From assembly GCF_000471905.2 (NCBI RefSeq), contig NW_006500351.1, positions 1,096,533-1,160,532 on the forward strand: 64,000 bases of DNA, given 5' to 3'. Each line of letters opens with the position of its first letter. Within the stretch, counting starts at the first letter, position 1. Position numbers and translations under genes: made by a program. Under the pieces are notes generated by a model. It was given only the letters and a program-made list of their open reading frames with translations. It had not been told where the DNA came from and searched no databases. Below are positions 1-10,552 of the stretch, in pieces. This DNA is from Amborella trichopoda (Eukaryota > Streptophyta > Magnoliopsida > Amborellales > Amborellaceae).

Positions 1-380
1 GAAAGACGATGTCACTTACACACAAAACTGATAAAATAAACATCCTAGATGGAAATATCACTATTTATTAAAAACAGACTATTTTTTCAAGAAGACGATG
101 TCACTTACACACAAAACTGATAAAATAAAGATCCTAGAAGAAAATATCACTATTTATTAAAAATAGACTATTTTTCAGAAAGACGATGTCACTTACACAC
201 AAAACTGATAAAATAAAGATCCTAGACGGAAATATCACTATTTATTAAAAACAGACTATTTTTCAGGAAGACGATGTCACTTACACACAAAACTGATAAA
301 ATAAAGATCCTAGACGAAAATATCACTATTTATTAGAAATAGACTATTTTTTAGGAAGACGATGTCACTTACCCACAATT
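1..380. repeat. 88-89 bp tandem repeat, about 4.2 copies
   Basis: The motif gacgatgtcacttacacaca recurs at 5, 94, 182, 270 and 358, giving periods of 89, 88, 88 and 88. Units differ by a few substitutions and a 1-bp length change. The array runs off the left window edge, so its full length is unknown. No open frame crosses it. It could be a satellite or an internal repeat of a mobile element. Confidence 0.9.
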
Positions 381-591
381 ATTTGAGAGGGAGCTTCTGA
401 TAAAAAAATTCGGTTCGAGAGAGAAGTTCTCTGTGTTTCGACCAGAGAGAGAGAGAGATCTTAAAATTTTCTAGAGTGGGAGTGCTCACCTCCCCTATTT
501 AAATTCTTATAACGTATTATTATAATATTTTATTACGCTCTACCTCATACCTGAGGTGTCGCGTTAAGCGTCTGCTTTTAACATACGAAAA

Positions 592-613
592 CCACGTCCG
601 CTAAAGGACGTGG
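592..613. other. Perfect 8-bp hairpin
   Basis: ccacgtcc (592-599) pairs with ggacgtgg (606-613) around the 6-nt loop gctaaa. A second, stronger hairpin lies 90 bp downstream. No T-run follows; its role is unknown. Confidence 0.7.
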
Positions 614-700
614 CGAGCAGCAGGCAGCAGGAGGTAAAAGCAACAGGCAAAAGCAAGCAAAAGCAAAAGTTTAAACCAAAGTAAAAAGTTTTGAAAATAG

Positions 701-722
701 TGATGGTCCCCAAGGACCATCA
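701..722. other. Perfect 9-bp hairpin
   Basis: tgatggtcc (701-709) pairs with ggaccatca (714-722) around the loop ccaa. A poly-T tract follows at about 765-779. Function unknown; it may be the edge of an unrecognised element. Confidence 0.7.
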
Positions 723-2997
723 TACTCAATCAAACCATCACCTATTTAAAAGCATCTTTTCTCCTTTTTTTTTTTTTTTGAAATTTTAGGATTGTTACAT
801 ATGCCCTCCAACTTAGTTTCAGATTTAATTATTTGAAAAGAGCAAGGGTATTTTCATACATGGAATATTTGAGTGAATTATGGTTATTAAAAAAGGAGGA
901 TAATTGTGTTTATATCCATACCACACATCTTGATGGTGGATGGTGGGCTAGGATCAATCCTCGCATTGTAGCTATAGGATGATGATATGGAGGGCTTATA
1001 TTATACACTTCTAGGCTAGAAGCCTATAAATACTCGCTCAAGCCCTTCATTTCATTCATTCGAGTACTTATTTTCTCTCTCTAAATGGCAAGTCACACTC
1101 TCTCTTTTCCTTAGTTTGTGGCACGCCCTAGCCACTTTATTTCTCTCTCTTCGTCCATGAGAAAAACCTAAGTTAAGTGAGGAGATCAATTCTAGTGAGA
1201 GAGATCTCCATTGATGGCTCCATTGATGATCAATCTAAGCAACATCAAAACCATAAATGATCTAGCAACCAAAAGGTCCTCCAATTGAGTAAAATATAAT
1301 CCTTCCTCCATTGATTTTGATGTTTTTTTTTGTTGTAGCATCTAAATCACAGTAAGATTTCTTGGTCTCTAAAGTTCTTGATTCATAATTTATTGATTAG
1401 AGATTGCTCTACATTGTTGAAAGGATCATCCATGCTCAATTGTACTAGTTTTCATAAGTTTTATGATTTATGGATTTTAATTGATTGATATGTTTCTTTA
1501 GGAAGAGTGGGGATCAAGTTTGAGCTTTAAGAGTGAGAATAAGTTGGGGATAGCATGCCCCATGGTTTTGGTTTTCAAAATGAAAGGTTGAGATCAATGT
1601 TTTTAAAAACGGATGCTGATAAAATGATTTAAAATAAAATTAGATTACAAGGGCACTTTCAAGAATATGAGAAATTTGAAGGTGATATTGGGGCATATGG
1701 TGATAAAGTGATAGATAATATCATTACTATTCAATGATAGCTAATCAATGATAATGGATTAGGCTAGGACTTTAGCCGCTCTCAGCCCATAGATTGTTTA
1801 TTAGATGACCTAGATTTAGTCTAATCTAAAGCCCACACTTGAACCTCCTATAACAAGGGTACAAACACTACCTTATTAACACTTTTTACCTCACTTCATT
1901 TATAAGAGTAAGTGAGAACTAAAGAGGAACAACCCACATTGGAGAGAGCCCATTTCCCTTCTTGAGCTTTAACACCCACTAACGAGTCTATATGTGAGTA
2001 GTTGACCTGATCAATAAAGCCTTAGCTTAGCACACCACCACAGTCTTCCCAACATGCATTCTTTTGGCTATGGGCATTTCCATGCTATTGTAAATTTGTC
2101 ATAAAAGTAAGCAAAACAATCCCTCCTTGCTTCATTTACATATGTATTGGTCATAGTGTGTAGTGTCTCATTTCTATGACGTATTAGTATAGCTTTGAGT
2201 ATGTTTTTCAAACTGTAGAAATCATCATCTTGCTTTAAAACTGAGTACTCTGATTCATAATAGTTAGCTCTAGGTATATTTTAAAGATCAACCCATACCT
2301 CTTCGATTATATTTTGTGTACGGATACCTAGAGCATACCCTTGCACCAAACTACACCATTTTGAACCCTAGCCATTTTTCTCCCACTAATTGCTCTCACC
2401 CCTTTTCCCACATGCAGTTTACTCTTGCCCCATATTTTGAGTATCTATTATATATTAAGTGAGAGCAACACCCTCGCTATTGATGCACCACGTGTCCTTT
2501 TCTTATTCCATAATTTCTCTCTCTCACTCTCATTCTCTCTCCCTCTTCCTAGTGCCATATTTCTCTCTCCCTCTTTTCTTTTCTTAAATATCTCCCTCAA
2601 AATCAATGCCATTTTTCTCTCTCCCTCTCTTCTTTCCTTAAATCTCTCACTCAAAATCAAATCTCTCCCCCCCTATTTATCTCTCTCCCTCTCTTTGCCT
2701 CTTTTTTTGATAGATATGGAAGGTAAAGATAATAATTTATATCTCTCTTTAACTCTCTCTCCACACTATCTATCTTTCTCTCTCTCACGTTCTCTCTCTA
2801 TATATGTATCACGTACCATTATTTTAGGGGGCAATATAGAAAGCATTAGATGCCTTAGGGTCAGTTTGGATGTCAAATAAAAAGAAATTGTTATCCAATA
2901 AAATTACAATTTTTCAAATACCAATTGCGAAAAATACCAAGTTTTTTTTCTTTTCTTATAAAGCCGTTTGGGTGTTAAAGTCTATTTTTCTCTCTGC

Positions 2998-3203
2998 GAT
3001 TGTTTCCCTCAACAAGAAGGAGATTTACAAGTAGAGGATGCGCAAGCTCAGTGGAAACTATGTGATTCTCTCCCTCAACAAGAAGGGGATTTACATGTAA
3101 AGGAGGCACAAGCTCAGTGGAAAGAAATCTTTTTACCAGTAGAAGAAGCGCAAGCTCAGTGGAAAGAAATCTTTTTACCAGTAGAAGAGGCGCAACTCAG
3201 TGG
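2998..3203 (+). repeat. Minisatellite with 66-bp then 42-bp units, frame-preserving
   Basis: Two 66-bp units start at 2998 and 3064, and two 42-bp units start at 3124 and 3166; all share the ending caagctcagtgga. Both periods are multiples of three, and one + frame stays open through 3240 with repeated peptides such as QQEGDL and EEAQAQWKEIFLPV. Only about 90 codons are open, there is no known domain, and the frame's first codon is not supported by any promoter. I treat it as a repeat, possibly a gene fragment carried by the element. Confidence 0.7.
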
Positions 3204-4016
3204 AAAACAACTTTTTTACAAAAATGAATTTACAGGTTGAGTATGATAATAAGAGAGAGTAAATTTGGGATTGCTTTTGGATATCTTTTTGCAAGCTCCA
3301 GATGATCTCCACTATTTTTGCAAAAAACGGAGCATTCCAAAAGGATATTGTTTATGTAAAAACAAGATGCTTTCCGAAAACAACTGATTTTGGAACAATC
3401 TCGAGATAATCTTGGAAATCTTTTTGGAAGCTCTGAACTCCTGCCATGGATGGCGTCATCGAAGCTCAAAACAATCTTGTTATAATGCTTCAATTGTAAA
3501 ATTGTGAAGCCCTCAGGCTTCGATTCTTCTCAAAATTGTCTTAGAAACTCTCTCAGACGTTGACACGAGATACCTAGAAACCCTATCATGTTTCTCCCAT
3601 TCATGTGGCAGGTCACAATGCAATATTTTTTATGCCATTAGAGACACTTGTTCTAGAGAGAGGAAGAGGAGCGCTCGAGACAGGTTCTAGAGAGAGAAAG
3701 AAGAGCTCTAAAGAGACTAGTTCTGGAGAGAGAAAGCGGATTTCTCTCACTAGTAGTAGTTCAGAGAGAGAGTAGATTTCAGGTTGAAGTAGTTTAGAGA
3801 GATAATAGATTTGGGGTTTTTGAGGTTTCATAGTGTGGGTTGTTAGGTTTACACAGGGGTGAGAGAGCTGCACTTTCATTAAAAAAAAAGGTCAAGTCTG
3901 ACTTGAATTTTTTTTTACGGTAACTTTTGCCTTAACACTGCAATATTTTTTATTTCAATCTAAAAATTTAATAAAATCATGTGATTGTCCAAATAGTTCA
4001 AATCTATTTCACAATG

Positions 4017-4038
4017 TTTTTGGATTGCAATCCAAAAA
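4017..4038. other. Perfect 22-bp palindrome
   Basis: The core ttggattgcaatccaa extended by three bases each side reads identically on both strands with no spacer. It sits inside the candidate Helitron, between the minisatellite and the CT-rich duplication. Confidence 0.85.
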
Positions 4039-4139
4039 TATTGCAATTTTGGGTACATCCTAGCACTTATCAATTAGAGAGATTTTTGTAGAAATCAATC
4101 TTTATATATTCATGTATGTTCTCTCTCACCCAAATAGCA

Positions 4140-5060
4140 AGTTAAAGAGAGCGAGGAGAGGTGTGTTAGAGAGGGAGATAGGAAGTTTAATTTTTGGTTA
4201 AAAATTATTGAGAAAGATGATATGTAGAAGCTTTCTCTCTTTATCTCTCTCTTTCTCCCTCTCTCACGTCCCTCTCTCTCCATAGTATCTCTCTTTCTGT
4301 CTTTATCTCTCACACTTTTTCTCTCTGACATCCCTCTCTCCAGTCTCCACACTATCTCTCTTTCTCTCTCACACACATCATTTCTCTCTCTATCATCTAT
4401 TTTCGTAAATCTCTCACAAAATTTGAAAGTTTTTCCCTCTCTAACAAATTCTCTCTAAATCTCTCTCTCTATTTCCTAAAATCTGTTTCCATCCTAAAAT
4501 GTCTCACCCACTCTCTCCTTTATATTTATATCATCATCTTAAATTTCTCTCTCTCTATATGGTGACTTTGGAGCATAATTTCTCATAGATATAGAAGGTG
4601 AATATTATAATTTATATTTCTTTTTCTCCCTCTTTAACTCTCTCTCACATCCCTCTCTCCGCACTATCTCTCTCACACTGATAGTAAATTGGAGAGAGAG
4701 GATAGGTGTGTTAGTGAGGGAGATAGGAAGTTTTTTTTTTGTTACAAATTATTGAGAAAGATGATATTTAGAAGCTCTATCTCTTTCTCCCTCTCTCACA
4801 TCCCTCTCTCTCCATACTATCTCTCATTCTCTCTTTATCTCTCACACTTTCTCTCTCTCTCTCTCTCTCACATTCCTCTCTCCATACTATCTTTCTCTCT
4901 CTATCATGTCATTTCTCTCTTTATCATCTCTTTTATTAAATCTTTCACAAAATTTGGAAGTTTTTCCCTTTCCAACAAACTCTCTCTAAATCTCTCTCTC
5001 CCTCTTTCCAAAAATATTTCTCCTTCCTAAAAGGTCTCACATACTTTCTCCCTCTTATTT
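4140..5060. repeat. Diverged direct duplication of about 400-bp CT/GA-rich units
   Basis: The stretch beginning near 4155 (gaggtgtgttagagagggag, then a gap and gagaaagatgatatg) recurs near 4705 with the same order of motifs and then the same run of ctctctc, tcacatccctctctc and atctctctc blocks. The copies differ by indels in the simple repeats. The frames over it encode only low-complexity Leu/Ser-rich strings and are not genes. Confidence 0.65.
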
Positions 5061-5090
5061 ATATCTTCTCTCTATACGGTGTCTTTGGAA

Positions 5091-5192
5091 CATTAGAACA
5101 GGTTAGTTCCCTTTGATTGTCTTTTGTTCTTTTATTTTGTTCATTAGAACATGTTAGTTCTCTTTGATTGTCTTTTGTTCTTTAATGTGGGT
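5091..5192. repeat. 51-bp tandem duplication
   Basis: cattagaaca at 5091 and cattagaaca at 5142 each lead into a shared block containing ctttgattgtcttttgttct. Two copies with a few differences. Confidence 0.8.
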
Positions 5193-5611
5193 TATTCTAA
5201 GTTCAAATATAATCGTGGAACATGTATGGATTAAAGGTGTAGCCATGTTTCTCTAGATTGTATTATTGGCAAATATTAGTCTAAAAGATATGCATTTCTT
5301 TCTCTATGTGGTCTCTTTCTTTAATGCCCAACCCTAATAATTTATACTTCTAACTTGATTCTAAAAAAGAATTATTTTCCGTTTTAGGTTAATTAAGTAG
5401 TAATGAGTTATTTTTCACTTTTAGGCTTACTACAGTTAACTTGATTTTCTAACAATGTTCTTCCCATGGCTTACCTTTGATGCTTTTCTCTACATTGGAA
5501 TCTATCTGTGGGATTTTGAATATAATGGGCTCTACTTCATTGGTGATGCAGATATATCTTTCTTTTGAAATAGATTCACTAATTTAACATTGGAATTATA
5601 ATATATTAGTA

Positions 5612-5614
5612 TAT

Positions 5615-5649
<35 letters not shown>

Positions 5650-5651
5650 TT
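5612..5651. repeat. (TTTA)n microsatellite
   Basis: About ten uninterrupted ttta/attt units inside an AT-rich stretch (5580-6460) that holds no gene. Confidence 0.9.
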
Positions 5652-6484
5652 GTAAATTATAATAGACTATCTTAAAAAATAATATCAATACAAGTAAATC
5701 ATCTTTTCAAGTGGTATCATAATTAATATAATTGAAATTATAATATCTATTAGTGAATAGATTATTTCTTGCCAAAGAAATTTGTTGCCTAAAAGTATAT
5801 ATAATTATAGTTTATTATATAAAAATCTGAAAATAATATAAGACAATAATTCAAAAGTATAACATAATAGTAAATATATTCTTTTTTGTAAAACAAATAT
5901 ATTTTAAAAATAATGTAATAATTTTATTTTTCATTTTTTGTATTTTATTTATGAAATTTGAATTATTTAATCATTTTTGTTTTAATTTGTGCCAAATGGA
6001 TATATGTTAAGTAAAATAGTTTCAATATAATATATTAATTATAATTAGTTGATTTAATATTCAATTTTAAAGATTCCTCTATTTAAACTAGTTTTTACAA
6101 CCCGCTAATCTTATTTATCACAACTAGTATATTTGATTTATTTATTTATTACATGGTTTTAAAAAAATCATAATTATTTAGTAAAAGTATTCAATTGTGA
6201 GAATAAAATTCAATAATCTCTAAAACAATGTTTTACTGAAAATATTTTTTAATAATATTATATGTTTTATTTACACACATCGTTAAGAATTAAGTTTTTT
6301 AATTATTTCAAATTTAAGCCTTGAATTACACTTAAAAAAGTTAATCTTATATAACACTTAATTATATTTAATAAAAATTTTATTTTTGATGCCAAAAATG
6401 TTATGAATTTTTAATATCTTAAATATCTAAAAAATAATTATAGTCATATTTTTATGTTTGTGCAACGCCTGTGCATAACACTAG

Positions 6485-8442
6485 TTTTTCTTAATGTGTA
6501 AACATTTTTAAATGTGGCACATTATTTGGATGCAATGCTTTCCTTGAATAAATATGTGCCATCCGTCTTGTACTACGGGTAACGATAACAAGGGTTGTAA
6601 TAAATCCGCGGCTGCAGTCCACGGTACTTTTGAGTAATAAATTGGCTTCCCAAGCTTTATCAACCTTGTGCACATCTTATCTTTACTTATTTTGATTTGA
6701 ATAAGGCTATTGTGAATCAAGAATAATGTATTAGTGGAAGCGCTTTTGCAATTGTATTTTCTAATTTTGTATTAATTGTAGGGATTTTTCAAAGGTCCAG
6801 TAAGCCACTTTGGCGATTAATTGAATTATTATTGAAATTTTTTTTATTTGTACACCTTGTGTAGAGTCCCTGGTACTGCATCATTTAGGTGGGTTTGGGT
6901 TTATTTAGGTAAGTATGGGCTTATTTTGGCAAGTTTAAGGGTAGTCTGAGCTTGATTAGGAATGTTTAAGGATTTCAAGGAAGTCTAATGAACTGAACTA
7001 GTTCAATTAGGTACTAAATAGGGTAGTTCATTAAAATCCTATGGTATATGGGAAGTTACGATGAATAGTACTTATGTATTATATGGTGTACCATCATATT
7101 AGAGTCCCTAGTCTAGTTTTAGGTTGGAAAGTGAGTTTTTCATTTGGTGATTTCTAGGATTTTGGTCGAGGACGGTCATGAGGGCAGTTTAGATGGATTT
7201 CTTATGGTTTCTAGGGTTTTAGGTTTCAAGAATTTCCTCAGTTGGGAACAGAGTGTTTACACCATGTCATCAGACTTGGGATTGAGGGGCATAAAACCAT
7301 GAGGGTTGAGGGTACCTCTAGTCAAGCTTAGCATTAGAACACCTAATGATGGTGAAGGCAGGCCTTGAGTATAAGTATGAATTTAGAGCCGAGAATTCAA
7401 AGCTTGAGAATATGAGGACTAGCCATGTGTGAGAAGGTTAGGCTTTAAAATGACATAAGCCAAACCCCTAATTAACACTTTCAAAATGTAACTCTTTAAT
7501 CTATTGAAAAAATGGGTAGGAGCACGTCATCCCCACTAAATTACCAAAAAAAAACACATGAAAAAAGAAAAGACAAAAACCTTGATCTCAAACCTTATCA
7601 AACCATGTGCATACATAGTTGTAAATGAGAAATCACTCTTTCAAGGGCGAATCCACCTAAAAGAGCAATGCCCATGTGCCAAGAGAGAACGCCCACATCC
7701 ACAAGAGTGTATGTTCTTGAGGGTGCACCTGCAATCCACTGTAATTTTGGAGTTTAGTCATCTATTGAGTTGATTTTAATAAGCAAAGCATGTGCTCTTG
7801 CCATAGTGTGTGGACAAGGGTCTCACTGGTTAATATGAAAAAATGACCTAGCACTTCGAGATTACCCAATTACCAGATTCCACTTCATAAAAGAACCTAA
7901 TTTCCCTCTATAATTCTTTTATAAGTTGCCAAACGGAGTTGAATTGATGGAGTATGCTTAGAAAAAAAATTTAAGTAATTTTTTGGAGTTTTCAACAAGT
8001 TTTCAAGAGGTAAATTGAGGTTCCAAATATTGTTTTCATCAAATTCCAACCAAGGACGGGCAACACTTGTGGAGCATGCAACGCCTAAATGGCCAACGGG
8101 TTCTACATGGGCCATCCTCTAGTGGTGATGTGTGCATGATGCCACATCTAAGGCGGTGTACCATTATCCCTTGTCTGTTCATGGGCACTTGTTGATAAGA
8201 ATGATTTATGTTTAAAACCTTATGACTTTTACTTTATTTAATTTTTGGCACATGGGCTTTTTATCTTGGCAAATGAGTTATTGATATGAGTGATCACATG
8301 GCTCTTGTGCATGTTGGGTGAGTGTGGCCATTAAGGCCTTATGAGTAATTGTAAAATGAAATGATATAGTGGAACATGAACTCAGTGGGACTGTGATCCC
8401 TCGTGGCCCATATTAAGCAAACGATGTTTGCTGATACCGGAT
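6485..8442. other. Intergenic stretch, nothing recognised
   Basis: Open frames here are short and match no family I know. A small block near 7505-7555 (gggtaggagcacgtcatccc) recurs at about 62483-62520 in nearly the same form, so it is part of a dispersed repeat. Confidence 0.5.
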
Positions 8443-10472
8443 TGTGCTTCACGGTCTAGGTGATCCCTTGATATCCAGCTTAATCACAGTTCCCATTGTA
8501 TTACTAGCCACTTTTGAGTGAATGCACTCTTGAGCCACTACAATACTATTTGTAATAAGACGGTCCTGGATAAAGGCAGCCTGAGCACCGGAGATAATAA
8601 AAGGCAACATTGTTTTTAACCTATCTGCCAAATCTTCGCTATAATTTTATAAAGGCTCGTGAGGAGGCTAATGGGGCAAATGTTACAGAGTACCACATCA
8701 CTGATTTTTTATGAATGAGTGCAATATATGTATAATTAATACCTTTAAAGATCTCCCCATTACTTAGGAAACTCTTAACCATTGCTAAAAGCTCATCTTT
8801 AGTTAAATTCTAAAACTTGTTTAAAGAAAATTATAAGAAAACCATAAGGTCCTAGAGCCTTATCACCAGCAAGAGAAAAAACCACCCTCTTTAACTCTTC
8901 AAAAGATACATCTATCTCCAACTGACCTCTTAACTTCGGCAGGAATGCATTTGAAGGGACTATATCCAATCTAGGGGTGAACATGACTTTAGTTGTGAAG
9001 GCCTTTCTAAATTGCTCAACTGCAGTTAGCCATAGTGCTATTGTCTTCTGGATCCACACCTGAGATAGTAATACCATACATGTCATTTTTTTTTTTACGA
9101 GCACTCGCAATGTCATCTGGATCCACACCTGAGATAGTGATATCATACATGTCATTTTGTCTTTTACAAGCACTCGCAATGTCTTCTAGAGATACATCTA
9201 TCTTCAACTGATCTCCGACTTCAACAAGAAGGCATTTGAAGGGTACTCTATCCAATCTAGGGGTAAACCTGGCTTCAGTCGTGAAGGCCTTTCTAAATTG
9301 CTCAACTACAGTGTTAGCCATAGCACTATTGTCTTATGGATCCACACCTGGGATGGTGATACTATACATGTCATTGTACCTTTTACTAGCACTCACAATG
9401 GCATGAAATAATTTAGTGTTATGATTTCCTTCCTTCAACCATTTAAACCTTGATATTTACTTCTAGTAAATCTCATCCATTCTACGCAGCTCATGAAGTG
9501 AATTGAGCTTAGCATTTCTCATATTAGAAGTCCCCTCACTTAGCATGCCTTCCTGCTGAATATTTAGGTCCAAGACTTCTAACTCTAAAAGAGTTTCATC
9601 AATTTTGGACTTCACTAGATATCTATTCTCCTTTTTCCATTTAATTAACTTATGCTTAACATTAACAAGTTTCTTATGCAATTGAAAGTCAATTCATCAA
9701 TAAGAAATTATATTCTCCCAAGAAGAGCGAGTCAGGTCCAAAACCTCTTGTTCTTCCAACCATCCAATCTCCATTCTGAATGGTCTCGGACTACCAGACA
9801 CAACTCTAAAAAAACCATGATTGGCGTATGATCCGAAGATAATCTAGGTAATGCTCTAACTAAGGCTAAAGGAAAAGCATCCATCCATTTGGCAGAAACT
9901 AAAAATCTATCCAATTTAGACATAGATAGATTAATAATACCATTATTTGGCCAAGTAAACATCGAACCAATAATAGAGAGGTCAATAAAAGCATGTCTCT
10001 CAATGAACGACTTGAACAGACAAATACTTGAATTGATAAGGTTCCCAAAGAGAGACTCATCCGGCCATCTGACCAGATTGAAGTCACCACCCACACATAT
10101 TAAAAAATAGAAATAAAAATTCGCCTCAGACATGTCATTAAGAAATTATTGTTTAAAAACATGCAAAGTAGGTCCATAACATTCAATAATCCCCATGAAA
10201 AGCCCGGATCAGGTCCACAAAAACCAACAAACAAGAACCTATCTCTTATAATATTAACAAAATACTATCAAATCTGTGGGTCCCATAAATCCCAACAAAG
10301 ATACACAGATCCAGAACTCCAAACTTCCCTGACCCCCTATAACATTGGGCTTTAGAAGTTTGGTTTCTTACAAAATTACAATTGTAGATCTAAATTTAAA
10401 AATAAAAAACAAGAGGTCTCGCTTACATCTCGGGTCACCTAGATCTCTAACATTCCGGGATAAAATATTCAT
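8443..10472 (-). pseudogene. LINE ORF2 (endonuclease plus partial RT), broken
   Basis: An ATG at 10472-10470 begins MNILSRNVRDLGDPR, the usual start of the plant LINE endonuclease. Downstream lie GGDFNLVRWPDES (9732-10133 frame), SMFTWPNNG, KLDRFLVS and SSDHTPI, which carry the GDFN and SDH catalytic motifs of the EEP nuclease fold. A linker (9681-9463) follows, then RT entry motifs VFSLAGDKALGPYGF, an INYTYIALIHK segment, and LADRLKTMLPFIIS with AAFIQDRLITNS and a final KLDIKG. The sequence stops before the YADD box. Stops lie in the endonuclease between 10370 and 10130 and frameshifts in the linker and RT region. It encodes no working enzyme. Confidence 0.85.
8971..9403 (-). repeat. 286-bp tandem duplication plus a 69-bp duplication inside the LINE
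   Basis: ctaggggt at 8971 recurs at 9257, with the following 140 bp conserved; within it the block starting gatccacacctga at 9051 recurs at 9120 and again at 9339. The duplication repeats the linker/RT junction of ORF2, so the same peptide (EQFRKAFTT...) is read twice. Confidence 0.85.
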
Positions 10473-10552
10473 TAAGGAATAACTTTAGAAGAAGAGTTTG
10501 GACCTTCCATACAAGGTCTGAAATACACCTCTTCGAGCATGAGGGCCTCCTC

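Larger units (their letters stand above)
381..2443. other. Intergenic stretch without a recognisable gene
   Basis: I see no coding region of a known family. It holds two short hairpins (592-613, 701-722), a (GA)n patch near 445-457, and a TATA-like tataaata near 1024 followed by CT-rich sequence that could be a plant promoter or an LTR leader, but nothing decides this. The tail near 2400-2443 is the flank of the candidate Helitron. Confidence 0.5.
2444..6484 (+). mobile_element. Candidate non-autonomous Helitron
   Basis: The left end begins TCTATTATATATTAAGTGAG directly after an A, and the right end finishes gtgcataacaCTAG directly before a T at 6485. Plant Helitrons start with TC, end with CTRR preceded by a GC-containing short hairpin, and insert between A and T without a target duplication; all of these fit except that the hairpin (tgca...tgca near 6461-6475) is weak. 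No Rep/helicase gene is present. The inside is CT-rich microsatellite, a coding-frame minisatellite, a 500-bp direct duplication and very AT-rich DNA. Pairing these two particular ends is an inference; they could belong to two elements. Confidence 0.45.

Noticed and set aside
1-380. CRISPR-like array
   Set aside because: Units repeat end to end with no unique spacers; this is a plain tandem repeat in a plant genome.
2425-2880. 151-codon Leu/Ser-rich frame and similar frames at 4110-5030
   Set aside because: Translated CT/GA microsatellite; low complexity, no family, first codon doubtful.
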